Shown here: positions 1 to 7,993 of the stretch, in pieces
Layout of the letters: each line of letters begins with the position of its first letter
How positions within the stretch are numbered: position 1 is the stretch's first letter
Assembly (NCBI RefSeq): GCF_000815105.2
Contig: NZ_CP010310.2
Location: forward strand, 1,488,001 to 1,552,000
Reading direction: 5' to 3'
DNA: 64,000 bases
Source of the DNA: Pandoraea pulmonicola
GTDB lineage: Bacteria > Pseudomonadota > Gammaproteobacteria > Burkholderiales > Burkholderiaceae
Made by a program: the position numbers and the translations under genes
Notes under the pieces: generated by a model
Databases searched by the model: none
Seen by the model: the letters and a program-made list of their open reading frames with translations, nothing else
What the model was told of the DNA's origin: nothing

Positions 1-305
1 AGATCATCGGCGCCGAGCCGGCGGAAGGCTCGCGCATCCCGGGCATCCGCAAGTGGCCGGAAGCCTATCTGCCGAAGATCTTCGATCGCGCGCGGGTGGA
101 TCGCACAGTCTCGGTGACGCAGTCGGATGCCGAAGTCATGGCGCGTCGTCTCGCGGCCGAAGAGGGCATCTTCTGTGGCATCTCGGCGGCGGGGGCCTGC
201 CAGATCGCACTCAACCTCGCGCGCGAAGTCGAGAACGCGACGATCGTGTTCGTCGTGTGCGACCGTGGCGACCGCTACCTCTCGACGGGCGTATTTCCTG
301 CCTGA
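1..305 (+). CDS. cysM: Cysteine synthase B, C-terminal end (5' truncated)
   Basis: The reading frame is open from the window edge and ends at a TGA at 303-305. The product is the last ~100 residues of a PLP-dependent O-acetylserine sulfhydrylase of the CysM type. It contains the family signature EGSRIPGIRKWPEAYLPKIF and the C-terminal segment GIFCGISAAGACQIAL, which is the end of the fold-type II PLP domain. The enzyme makes cysteine from O-acetylserine and sulfide or thiosulfate in the cytoplasm. The PLP lysine lies upstream of the window and cannot be checked. A strong hairpin terminator follows 22 bases after the stop. Confidence 0.9.
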   Translation, partial: IIGAEPAEGSRIPGIRKWPEAYLPKIFDRARVDRTVSVTQSDAEVMARRLAAEEGIFCGISAAGACQIALNLAREVENATIVFVVCDRGDRYLSTGVFPA

Positions 306-326
306 GCGACGTTCGGCCGCCAACGA

Positions 327-350
327 AAACGGGACCCTCGGGTCCCGTTT
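327..350. terminator. Bidirectional Rho-independent terminator between cysM and mltB
   Basis: A perfect 11-bp inverted repeat (AAACGGGACCC, then its complement) has a two-base centre and A-run/T-run flanks on both sides. It can therefore stop both cysM (plus) and mltB (minus), which converge here. Confidence 0.9.
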
Positions 351-406
351 GTCATTGCTGCACCGGCGACGGCCGCCTCGTCTGGGCCGGAGGGCCGGAG
401 CTACGC

Positions 407-1657
407 TCACGGCGCGCGCGCGGCCTTGATCGCGTCCGCGAGGTCGTACACCGACATCGCGTAGAAGAAGCTGCGGTTGTAGCGCGTGAGCACGTAGAAG
501 TTGTTCAGGCCCATGCGGTACTGCGTCGCCTGACCCGGCGTCGGCAGGTCGACGATGAGCACCGGCGTGTCGAGCGATGCGCCAACGTCGAGCCGCGGCT
601 CGTTCATCAGCATGCCCGCCTTGATGAAGTCGCCAAGCTTCCAGTGCGGCTCCGGCTGCCCGTCGGCGCCCGCTTCGGCGAGACCCTGGCTGCCGCGATC
701 GGCGGCAATGTTCCACACGATCGGCTGTCCCGTCTGCCAGCCGTGCTGCTTGAGGAAGTTGGCGACGCTGCCGATGGCATCGGCCACGTCGTTGCTCAGA
801 TCGATCTTGCTGTCGCCGCTGAAATCGACGGCGTAGTTGCGGATCGACGATGGCATGAACTGCGGAATGCCAATGGCGCCCGCGTACGAGCCGTAGATGC
901 CGAACGGATCGACACCGCGCTCGCGCGCATAGAGCAGCAGGTTTTCCAGCTCGTTGCGAAACAGCGCCATGCGCTCGGAGCGGTTGCGTGCCGGCGGGTA
1001 GTCGAACGCGAGGGTGGTGAGCGCGTCGATGGTGCGGAAGTTGCCCATGTTGCGCCCGTAGATTGTCTCCACGCCGATGATGGCGACGATGATTTCCTCG
1101 GGCACCCCGTATTGCCTGGCAGCGCGGGACAGGGCCGCGGCGTTCTGATTCCAGAACCGCACGCCGCCATTGATGCGGGTGGTATCGAGAAAACGCTTCT
1201 CGTAGTTGGTCCAGTTCTTCTTTCCAGGCACGGCCGGCGGCGCGGCTAGACGCGCCGCCGTCTGCGAGAACACCACACGCGAGAATATCCTCTGCAACTC
1301 GGCGCGATCGAAGCCATCGCGCGCCACGATGTCGTTGATGAACGCATCGACCTCGGGATTGGCGGCGTAGCGTTGCGGCACGACTTCTTCCTCGAACTCC
1401 GTTTGCGCGACCTGCTTGGGCCGCGCCTGCGCGTGCCCGGCGGTCGTACTCAGTGCGAAGGTGCCGATGCAAAGCGCGGCGCCGAGCACACGTGCGGGGC
1501 GCGACAGGCGCTGCAGGAGGGAACGATCGGAAGCGTTGCCGAGGGTGGCAGCCGCACGAAGGCGATGAGGACGATGCAGGCGGCCAGTGTCCGGTCGATG
1601 AGTGAGGCGCGAGGGCGCCGGCGAGAGTATGTCGTACATCCGTACCGGTGATGTCAT
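407..1657 (-). CDS. mltB: Lytic murein transglycosylase B
   Basis: The 416-residue product is a soluble or membrane-anchored lytic transglycosylase that cleaves the MurNAc-GlcNAc bond of peptidoglycan in the periplasm. The catalytic region reads EEIIVAIIGVETIYGRNMG, with the general-acid glutamate in ETIYG. It is followed by the family motif YAGAIGIPQFMPSSIRNYAVD. The N-terminus is Arg-rich, then hydrophobic (VLGAALCIGTFALSTTAGHAQA), giving a signal peptide with likely cleavage after AQA around residue 76. The pre-signal stretch is long, so translation may begin at the internal Met7 or later. No lipobox is visible, so a secreted rather than lipoprotein form is likely. Confidence 0.9.
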   Translation of the reverse strand: MTSPVRMYDILSPAPSRLTHRPDTGRLHRPHRLRAAATLGNASDRSLLQRLSRPARVLGAALCIGTFALSTTAGHAQARPKQVAQTEFEEEVVPQRYAANPEVDAFINDIVARDGFDRAELQRIFSRVVFSQTAARLAAPPAVPGKKNWTNYEKRFLDTTRINGGVRFWNQNAAALSRAARQYGVPEEIIVAIIGVETIYGRNMGNFRTIDALTTLAFDYPPARNRSERMALFRNELENLLLYARERGVDPFGIYGSYAGAIGIPQFMPSSIRNYAVDFSGDSKIDLSNDVADAIGSVANFLKQHGWQTGQPIVWNIAADRGSQGLAEAGADGQPEPHWKLGDFIKAGMLMNEPRLDVGASLDTPVLIVDLPTPGQATQYRMGLNNFYVLTRYNRSFFYAMSVYDLADAIKAARAP

Positions 1658-2101
1658 GCTGTCTGTCAGGCCTGTATGAAGTCCACATACGATGCCGGCG
1701 CGCGGGCCGACGTCGTGTTAGTCGCGTTGAGGCCGTCGTCAGTTCGCACACCGATGACTCGATGGGCGCGACTGCGTCGAGCGTCAACCATTCATGCCAG
1801 TTTGCGCCGTCCCGAAATTCGGGAGATCGACCCTTACCGGCTGACACGGGTCTGCTGGGAGACTGTCTGGGAGTATAACCGAGTGCACCTGTGATACCTT
1901 TAGGCTTGTGCACTGTCCGTGACAATGCCCATGGGGGATGCCGGCCATCGGCGCGCGTTTGCCAGTGCAGGTTGTCGATGCATTCCGGCATTCGCTTGCC
2001 AGGCGCCACGCCCGGCCGCTACCGGACGTGGAGACCACGGCGCGGCGGGCATCTCCCGCCCGACCCAATATAACGAGACGAAGCGATAGGCGACACATCG
2101 A
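1658..2101. other. Intergenic region, no gene seen
   Basis: This is a 444-bp gap between the divergent mltB and the histone-deacetylase-like gene. No convincing ORF or RNA is visible. A TATAAC at 2069-2074 is a possible -10 for the downstream gene, but I see no good -35 partner. Confidence 0.4.
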
Positions 2102-3025
2102 ATGGCTACCGGGTTTTATACGCACCCCGACTGCATCCGTCACGAGATGGGAGAGTGGCATCCGGAATGTCCCGAGCGGCTGCGCGCCATCGAGGATCAA
2201 TTGATTGCCGGACGTATCGACGGCCTGCTCGAACGGCGCGAGGCGCCGGTTGTCGATGAGGCCAGCCTGCTGCGGGTGCACACGCAGGATCACATCGATT
2301 TCATTCGCGAGAACATTCCCGAGTCGGGCTATTACCCGATCGATCCGGATACGCTGCTCAACCCGTATTCCTGGCGCGCCGCCACACGTGCGGCCGGAGC
2401 GGCCATCGCGGCGACCGATGCCGTCATTCGCGGCGAACTCGACAACGCCTTCTGCAGCGTGCGTCCGCCCGGCCATCACGCCACGCCTACGCGCGCCATG
2501 GGCTTTTGCCTGTTCAACAACGTGGCGGTTGCCGCGGCGCATGCGCTAGAAGTTCACGGCCTCTCGCGCGTTGCGATCGTCGACTTCGACGTTCATCACG
2601 GCAACGGTACCGAAGCCGCCTTCGGCAACGACGAGCGCGTGCTGATGTGCGGCATCTTCCAGCATCCGTTCTACCCGTTCTCCGGCGCCGATCATCCGGC
2701 GCCGAACATGCTCAACATTCCGCTTGCCGCGCGTACGTCCGGCATGGCCGCACGTGAAGCCATCGACTACGGCTGGCTTGGGCAGCTCGACGCGTTCCGT
2801 CCCGAGATGATTTTCTTCTCGGCGGGGTTCGACGCGCATCGCGAAGACGATCTCGGCAACCTCGGACTGACCGAGGCCGACTTCACGTGGATCACCGAAC
2901 GCGTGAAGGCCGTGGCCGATCGTCATGCGAAGGGGCGCATTGTGAGCTGCCTGGAAGGCGGATACAACCTGTCGGCGCTCGGGCGCAGCGTCGTTGCCCA
3001 TCTGAGGGTGCTCGCCGACGTCTGA
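2102..3025 (+). CDS. Histone deacetylase family zinc hydrolase (acetylpolyamine amidohydrolase / acetoin-utilisation type)
   Basis: The 307-residue protein is a complete arginase/deacetylase-fold amidohydrolase. Visible active-site elements, in order, are RPPGHHATPTRAMGFC (tandem catalytic histidines), VDFDVHHGNGTEAAF (zinc-ligand Asp and His) and FFSAGFDAHREDDLGNLGLT (third zinc ligand Asp). The N-terminus HPDCIRHEMGEWHPECPERL is the usual rim of class II bacterial deacetylase-like enzymes. The bacterial substrate is uncertain: acetylpolyamines, acetyl-lysine proteins or other amides. It is followed 53 bases later by an enoyl-CoA hydratase gene on the same strand, so the two may be co-transcribed, a pairing I recall as common in Burkholderiales. 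Confidence 0.9.
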   Translation: MATGFYTHPDCIRHEMGEWHPECPERLRAIEDQLIAGRIDGLLERREAPVVDEASLLRVHTQDHIDFIRENIPESGYYPIDPDTLLNPYSWRAATRAAGAAIAATDAVIRGELDNAFCSVRPPGHHATPTRAMGFCLFNNVAVAAAHALEVHGLSRVAIVDFDVHHGNGTEAAFGNDERVLMCGIFQHPFYPFSGADHPAPNMLNIPLAARTSGMAAREAIDYGWLGQLDAFRPEMIFFSAGFDAHREDDLGNLGLTEADFTWITERVKAVADRHAKGRIVSCLEGGYNLSALGRSVVAHLRVLADV

Positions 3026-3078
3026 CGAACGTTCGATGCCGTGCGTTCGCTCGCGGGCACACGGCGCAGGAGACGACC

Positions 3079-3903
3079 ATGACGGCAACCGATACGGCGA
3101 GCGCATCGCTCGACCCCCTTGTGCTCGTGACGCGCGGCGCGGGCGATCTCGCCGGCGTGCTCACGCTCACGCTGAACCGCCCGCGCCATTTCAACGCGCT
3201 CTCCGAAGCCATGCTCGATGCGCTGCAACGCGCGCTCGACGAAGCCGCGCGAGACACCGGCACGCGCGTCGTCGTGCTCGCGGCGTCGGGTGCGGCGTTC
3301 TGCGCGGGACACGATCTCAAGGAGATGCGCGCCGAGCCGTCGCTCGACTACTACCGTACGCTCTTCAACCAGTGCACGCGCGTCATGCTGACGATGCAAC
3401 GCATGCCGCAGCCGGTCATCGCCCGCGTACATGGCTTGGCGACGGCCGCCGGCTGTCAACTGGTCGCCATGTGCGATCTGGCGGTGGCGACCTCGGCCGC
3501 GCGTTTTGCCGTCTCGGGCATCAACGTGGGACTGTTCTGCGCAACGCCGGGAGTGGCCCTCTCGCGCAATCTCACGCGCAAGCAGGCGATGGAGATGCTG
3601 CTCACAGGCGACTTCATCGATGCGCAGACGGCCCGCGAGCGCGGACTCGTCAACCGGGTGGTGCCGATGGAGCGGCTCGACGCGGAAGTGGCCACGCTGT
3701 GCCGCTCGATTCTCGCGAAGCCGGCGGTGGCCGTGGCGGCAGGCAAAGGGTTGTTCTACCGGCAGATGGAGACGGGCATCGAAGCCGCGTACCAGATGGC
3801 CGGGCAGACGATGGCGTGCAACATGATGGACGAGTGCGCGCTGGAGGGTGTGCAGGCGTTCATCGAGAAACGTCGCCCCGACTGGGCGCCGCCGACCGAT
3901 TGA
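3079..3903 (+). CDS. Enoyl-CoA hydratase/isomerase family protein (ECHDC3-like)
   Basis: This is a 274-residue crotonase-fold protein. I chose ATG 3079 because CAGGAG sits 6 bases upstream and the encoded product starts just before the conserved first strand; the open frame itself extends further up. The oxyanion-hole segment is GAAFCAGHDLKEM. The second loop reads FAVSGINVGLFCATPGVALSR, in which the usual F-x-x-P-E glutamate of true enoyl-CoA hydratases is not present. That pattern is typical of the ECHDC3-like subfamily, whose substrate is not settled. A role in acyl-CoA metabolism is inferred, and hydratase activity should not be assumed. Confidence 0.85.
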   Translation: MTATDTASASLDPLVLVTRGAGDLAGVLTLTLNRPRHFNALSEAMLDALQRALDEAARDTGTRVVVLAASGAAFCAGHDLKEMRAEPSLDYYRTLFNQCTRVMLTMQRMPQPVIARVHGLATAAGCQLVAMCDLAVATSAARFAVSGINVGLFCATPGVALSRNLTRKQAMEMLLTGDFIDAQTARERGLVNRVVPMERLDAEVATLCRSILAKPAVAVAAGKGLFYRQMETGIEAAYQMAGQTMACNMMDECALEGVQAFIEKRRPDWAPPTD

Positions 3904-3949
3904 ATGCCGCGCGTGCCGGGCGCCGTCATGGGTGCCGCGGATGCCACAC

Positions 3950-4723
3950 TTACCACTGCTTCTCCAGCACGAGCGGTCCCGGCGTCGCGGTGCGGCTCAC
4001 GGCGTAGCCGTTGCCGGTGAACCAGGCGCGCAACTCCTTCACCATGTCGGGATTGCCGCACACCATGATGCGCGAGGTGGCCGGATCGAGCGTCGCGCCC
4101 ATCGCCTTTTCCAATTCTCCCGACGCCAGCAGCGAGGTGATGCGTCCATAGAGCGCGCCGGGCGTCTGTTCGCGCGTCACGCACACGGCGAAGTGCAGCT
4201 TCTTCACGAGGGATGGATCGACGTCCGGATGCGAGAAGTGCCGCAACGCCTCGTAGTAGGCGAGGTCGCGCTCCCATCGCACGCTGTGGACGAGGAAGAT
4301 GCGCTCGAAGCGCTGCCACACCGCCGGATCGCGCAGGATCGAGACGAACGGCGCGAGGCCGGTGCCGGTGGCAAGAAGCCACAGGTCTTCCCCGCCCGTG
4401 AAGCGATCGAGCGTGAGAAAGCCATAGGACGTGTGGTCGACGAAGATCTCGTCGCCGACCTTGAGCTGCGACATGCGCGGCGTGAGTTGTCCTTCGGGAA
4501 TCGTAATTACATAGAACTCCAACGTATCTTCGGCGGGCGAGTTGACGAGAGAGTATGCGCGCCATACCAGTTCGCCGTCGTCGCCGGGCAAGCCCAGCCG
4601 CACGAACTGTCCCGCCGTGAATTGCAGCCCGGGCGGGCGCGTGGTCTTGACGCTGAAGATCGTCGGCGTCCAGAAATGCATGTCGGTGACCGTTTGCGGC
4701 GAGTACTTCGTCTGCGCTTGCAT
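3950..4723 (-). CDS. fpr: Ferredoxin--NADP(+) reductase
   Basis: This is a 257-residue FAD flavoprotein that exchanges electrons between NADPH and ferredoxin/flavodoxin, important in oxidative stress and Fe-S biology. Motifs are RAYSLVNSPAEDTLEFYV (FAD-binding RxYS), GTGLAPFVSILRD (NADP pyrophosphate loop) and MVCGNPDMVKELRAWF. The protein ends EKQW. I placed the start at ATG 4723 because GAGGAG lies 7 bases upstream; the alternative ATG at 4747 (8 residues longer) has no visible ribosome site. It converges with the hydratase gene and is followed upstream by a same-strand lipase-like gene. Confidence 0.92.
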   Translation of the reverse strand: MQAQTKYSPQTVTDMHFWTPTIFSVKTTRPPGLQFTAGQFVRLGLPGDDGELVWRAYSLVNSPAEDTLEFYVITIPEGQLTPRMSQLKVGDEIFVDHTSYGFLTLDRFTGGEDLWLLATGTGLAPFVSILRDPAVWQRFERIFLVHSVRWERDLAYYEALRHFSHPDVDPSLVKKLHFAVCVTREQTPGALYGRITSLLASGELEKAMGATLDPATSRIMVCGNPDMVKELRAWFTGNGYAVSRTATPGPLVLEKQW

Positions 4724-4812
4724 GCCGTTGGCTCCTCGCGAATTCATACCGCTTCAGTGTAACGCGCGGTGCGGGCGAGCGCGCCGAGACCCTGCTCGCG
4801 TGGCGGGTTCCG

Positions 4813-5736
4813 TCAGGCGTCTGAGTGCAGATCGTGGGTCGCGGGTTCGGCGGTGCACGTCTTTGCCGTGTCGAGGCGTCGCAGCAACCACTGCGTCAGA
4901 TCGTCGACGACCTTCTCGCGATCGAGGTCATTGAGCGTTTCGTGGAAGTGTCCCGGATACAGGCGCAGGGTCTTGTCCTGCGAGCCCGCGTTGCCGTGGA
5001 ACTGCTCGCTCGCCCACGGGGCGGTGAGTCGATCGGCCGTGCCGTGAAAGATGTAGAGCGGCAGATGCAGGGCGCTGGCATTGGCGTGGATGCGCGCCAT
5101 TGCATCGAGCAGTTCGGCTGCCGTGCGTGCAGGCGTGCCGCGGTAGGCGTTGAGCGGATCGGCCCTGGCGGCGCGCACGACCGATTCGTCGCGCGAGATC
5201 TTCGCCGGGTCGACCTTGAAGACGGGCACCTTCGGCAACCAGCGCGACACCCAGTGGCCGGCCTTGACCATCCACGGCGCGACCGGTTCGCCGGGCCCCA
5301 GCGCCGGGCTGCTCAGCACCAGGCCGCGTACGTGGGCCGGGGCGCGGGTGATCGTGTAGAGCGCGGCAATGGCGCCTCCCATGCTGTGGCCCAGCACGAA
5401 GAGCGGCACGGGACCGAATGTCGCGCGCACGTGAGTGAGGAAGATCTCGGTGTCGGCGAGGTACTCGTCGAAACGCTTGACGAAGACGCGTGCGCCGCCC
5501 GAGCGGCCGTGCCCGCGCAGATCGTAGGCGACGGTGGCGATGCCGAGCGAAGCGAAGTGATCGGCCAGCCGCGCGTAACGTCCGCCATGTTCGCCCATGC
5601 CATGCACGATGGCCACGACGGCGCGCGGCGGCTCGCCGGCGGCGCCTGCGCGTTCGCCGCTGTCCGGGCGCCAGGTGTGCATGTGCAGCGACAGACCGTC
5701 GCTGGCCTGAAGGCGCGATTCCGAATACATAGCCAT
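4813..5736 (-). CDS. Alpha/beta hydrolase, monoacylglycerol lipase / lysophospholipase type
   Basis: The 307-residue product is a serine hydrolase. It shows the oxyanion segment VAIVHGMGEHGGRY, the nucleophile elbow GHSMGG, an acid loop near FHGTADRLT and the catalytic histidine in YPGHFHETLND. These place it in the hydrolase_4 (monoglyceride lipase, PldB-like) group acting on mono-acyl lipids. No signal peptide or membrane segment is seen, so it is probably cytoplasmic. It lies upstream of fpr on the same strand, 89 bases away, and probably has its own promoter at about 5893-5920. Confidence 0.88.
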   Translation of the reverse strand: MAMYSESRLQASDGLSLHMHTWRPDSGERAGAAGEPPRAVVAIVHGMGEHGGRYARLADHFASLGIATVAYDLRGHGRSGGARVFVKRFDEYLADTEIFLTHVRATFGPVPLFVLGHSMGGAIAALYTITRAPAHVRGLVLSSPALGPGEPVAPWMVKAGHWVSRWLPKVPVFKVDPAKISRDESVVRAARADPLNAYRGTPARTAAELLDAMARIHANASALHLPLYIFHGTADRLTAPWASEQFHGNAGSQDKTLRLYPGHFHETLNDLDREKVVDDLTQWLLRRLDTAKTCTAEPATHDLHSDA

Positions 5737-5892
5737 GGTCTCCTCCTGGCGCGTTGACCGGGTGGCCGTCGTGCGTGCGACGGCACTGCAATGATGAAGT
5801 GGGCCATTCGATCATAGGCCTGTGTGACGCGGGGCAAAATCTCTAGAGGAAATGCACCACGAGGACACTGGCTGTGCGTCGCGATTTGCATA

Positions 5893-5920
5893 AAAATAGC
5901 ACGATCGTTCGGGGTCGCAA
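5893..5920 (-). promoter_or_regulatory. Candidate sigma-70 promoter with palindromic spacer
   Basis: Read on the minus strand: TTGCGA (5915-5920), a 16-base spacer, then TATTTT (5893-5898) with an extended TG element just before it. The spacer holds the 8-bp palindrome ACGATCGT (5901-5908), a plausible operator half-site core of the TetR type. It lies about 160 bases upstream of the lipase-like gene. Confidence 0.5.
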
Positions 5921-6106
5921 GATGCAGACCAGGTCTGCGTTCGAGGGGTTTCGGCACCGTTATCGCGAGGATCGCGCATTCCGTGGCTGAACGGAAAGAA
6001 CGTTTTAACGTCGCCGCAAAATGCCGCAAATTTGCAATAAATGCGTCATTCTCCGTGTGGTTATAATGGCAGCGGATTGACGTAAACGTAACTTTGGAGC
6101 GAGTTC
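5921..6106 (+). promoter_or_regulatory. etfBA promoter region with LiuR-like palindrome
   Basis: A TATAAT box lies at 6062-6067. Directly downstream, at 6077-6092, is the near-palindrome TTGACGTAAACGTAAC (ACGT-AA-ACGT core). This resembles the MerR-family LiuR sites described for branched-chain amino-acid and acyl-CoA catabolism genes in betaproteobacteria. Placed just after the -10 it would fit a repressor site. The 370-bp gap 5737-6106 holds no gene. Confidence 0.5.
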
Positions 6107-6856
6107 ATGAAGATCCTGGTACCGGTCAAACGGGTAGTGGATTACAACGTAAAAGTTCGCGTGAAGAGCGACGGGAGTGGGGTCGACATCGCGAACGTGA
6201 AGATGTCGATGAATCCGTTCGACGAAATCGCGGTGGAAGAGGCGGTGCGGCTGAAGGAAGCGGGCGTGGCGACCGAGGTGATCGCGGTGTCGGCGGGCGT
6301 GTCGCAGTCGCAGGAGACGCTGCGCACGGCGCTGGCGATCGGCGCCGATCGTGCGATCCTGATCGAGTCGGACGAGGAACTGCAGCCGCTGGCGGTGGCC
6401 AAGCTGCTCAAGGCGATCGTCGACAAGGAGCAGCCGCAACTGGTGATCCTGGGCAAGCAGGCCATCGACGACGACTCCAATCAAACCGGACAGATGCTCG
6501 CGGCGCTGGCCAGGCTGCCGCAGGCGACGTTCGCCTCGAAGGTGACGGTGGCGGACAATCGCGCGCAGGTCACGCGTGAGGTGGACGGCGGCCTGGAGAC
6601 CGTTTCGCTGTCGCTGCCGGCGGTGATCACGACCGACCTGCGCTTGAACGAGCCGCGTTACGTGACGCTGCCCAACATCATGAAGGCGAAGAAGAAGCCG
6701 CTGGAGACGGTCAAGCCGGGGGATCTGGGCGTGGATGTGTCGCCGCGTCTGAAGACGCTGAAGGTGGCCGAGCCGCCCAAGCGCAGCGCGGGGGTGAAGG
6801 TGGCGGACGTGGCAGCGCTCGTCGACAAGCTGAAGACCGAAGCGAAGGTCATCTGA
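6107..6856 (+). CDS. etfB: Electron transfer flavoprotein beta subunit
   Basis: The product has 249 residues, the usual length. It begins [19 protein letters not shown] and contains [17 protein letters not shown] and [19 protein letters not shown], the AMP/FAD-contacting segments of EtfB. With EtfA it forms the soluble heterodimer that collects electrons from acyl-CoA and related dehydrogenases and passes them to ETF:ubiquinone oxidoreductase. etfA follows 14 bases after the stop, and an acyl-CoA dehydrogenase follows that, so this is a three-gene fatty-acid or amino-acid oxidation unit. Confidence 0.97.
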   Translation: MKILVPVKRVVDYNVKVRVKSDGSGVDIANVKMSMNPFDEIAVEEAVRLKEAGVATEVIAVSAGVSQSQETLRTALAIGADRAILIESDEELQPLAVAKLLKAIVDKEQPQLVILGKQAIDDDSNQTGQMLAALARLPQATFASKVTVADNRAQVTREVDGGLETVSLSLPAVITTDLRLNEPRYVTLPNIMKAKKKPLETVKPGDLGVDVSPRLKTLKVAEPPKRSAGVKVADVAALVDKLKTEAKVI

Positions 6857-6870
6857 AGGGAGACGACGAG

Positions 6871-7803
6871 ATGAGCATTCTGGTAATTGCAGAACACGAC
6901 AATCAAACGATCAAGGCCGCGACGCTGAACACGGTGACGGCCGCGCTGCAGTGCGGCGACGACGTGCACGTGCTGGTCGCGGGCAGCAACGCCCGCGCGG
7001 CGGCCGACGCGGCCGCGCAGATCGCCGGCGTGAAGAAGGTACTGCTGGCCGACGCGCCGTATTTCGGCGACGGGCTGGCCGAGAACCTCGCCGACGAGGT
7101 GGTGTCGATCGCGGGTGCGTACTCGCACATCCTGGCGCCGGCGACGGCGTACGGCAAGAACATCGCCCCGCGCGTGGCGGCGCTGCTCGACGTGGCGCAG
7201 ATTTCGGACATCACGAAGGTCGACAGCGCGGACACGTTCGAGCGCCCGATCTATGCCGGCAACGCGATTGCGACGGTGCAAAGCGCGGACAAGGTGAAGG
7301 TGATCACGGTGCGCTCGACGGGCTTCGACGCGGCAGCGGCCACGGGGGGCGGCGCGGCGGTGGAGACGGTGGCGGCCACGCCGGACGCCGGCGTGTCGCA
7401 GTTCGTGGGCCGGGAGGTGACGAAGCTGGACCGTCCGGAGCTCACGAGCGCGAAGATCATCGTCTCGGGTGGCCGTGGTCTGGGCAGCGGCGAGAACTAT
7501 ACGAAGGTGCTCGAGCCGCTGGCGGACAAGCTGGGTGCGGCGCTGGGCGCGTCGCGCGCGGCGGTGGACGCCGGCTACGTGCCGAACGACTATCAGGTCG
7601 GTCAGACGGGCAAGATCGTGGCGCCGCAGCTGTATATCGCGGTGGGGATTTCGGGGGCGATTCAGCACCTGGCGGGGATGAAGGATTCGAAGGTGATCGT
7701 GGCGATCAACAAGGATCCGGAAGCGCCGATCTTCTCGGTGGCGGACTACGGTCTGGTGGGCGATCTGTTCACGGTGGTGCCGGAGCTGACGGGCGCACTG
7801 TAA
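6871..7803 (+). CDS. etfA: Electron transfer flavoprotein alpha subunit
   Basis: The 310-residue partner of EtfB carries the full C-terminal FAD domain: [20 protein letters not shown], then [35 protein letters not shown] and [20 protein letters not shown], all diagnostic of EtfA. A good ribosome site (GAAGGGAGA) precedes ATG 6871. Co-transcription with etfB is very likely. Confidence 0.97.
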   Translation: MSILVIAEHDNQTIKAATLNTVTAALQCGDDVHVLVAGSNARAAADAAAQIAGVKKVLLADAPYFGDGLAENLADEVVSIAGAYSHILAPATAYGKNIAPRVAALLDVAQISDITKVDSADTFERPIYAGNAIATVQSADKVKVITVRSTGFDAAAATGGGAAVETVAATPDAGVSQFVGREVTKLDRPELTSAKIIVSGGRGLGSGENYTKVLEPLADKLGAALGASRAAVDAGYVPNDYQVGQTGKIVAPQLYIAVGISGAIQHLAGMKDSKVIVAINKDPEAPIFSVADYGLVGDLFTVVPELTGAL

Positions 7804-7993
7804 GCGTTCGGCGGACGCCGCATTGAAGTGACGCTGCGGGGCGTGTCCCCGCAGCCGATCCGCATGAGGATGGCGTGCTCCGCGAGGTGGGCGGGCGCGG
7901 CTGACGTCTTCATGCGAATCGGTCAAACAGAACAACAAGAATCCCGGCATTCGCCACCATCCGCAGGCAATCGGAATCCCTTGGAGGAATGAC

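Noticed and set aside
1784..2542. A 252-codon minus-strand ORF over the deacetylase gene
   Set aside because: It is the shadow of a well-supported gene on the other strand.
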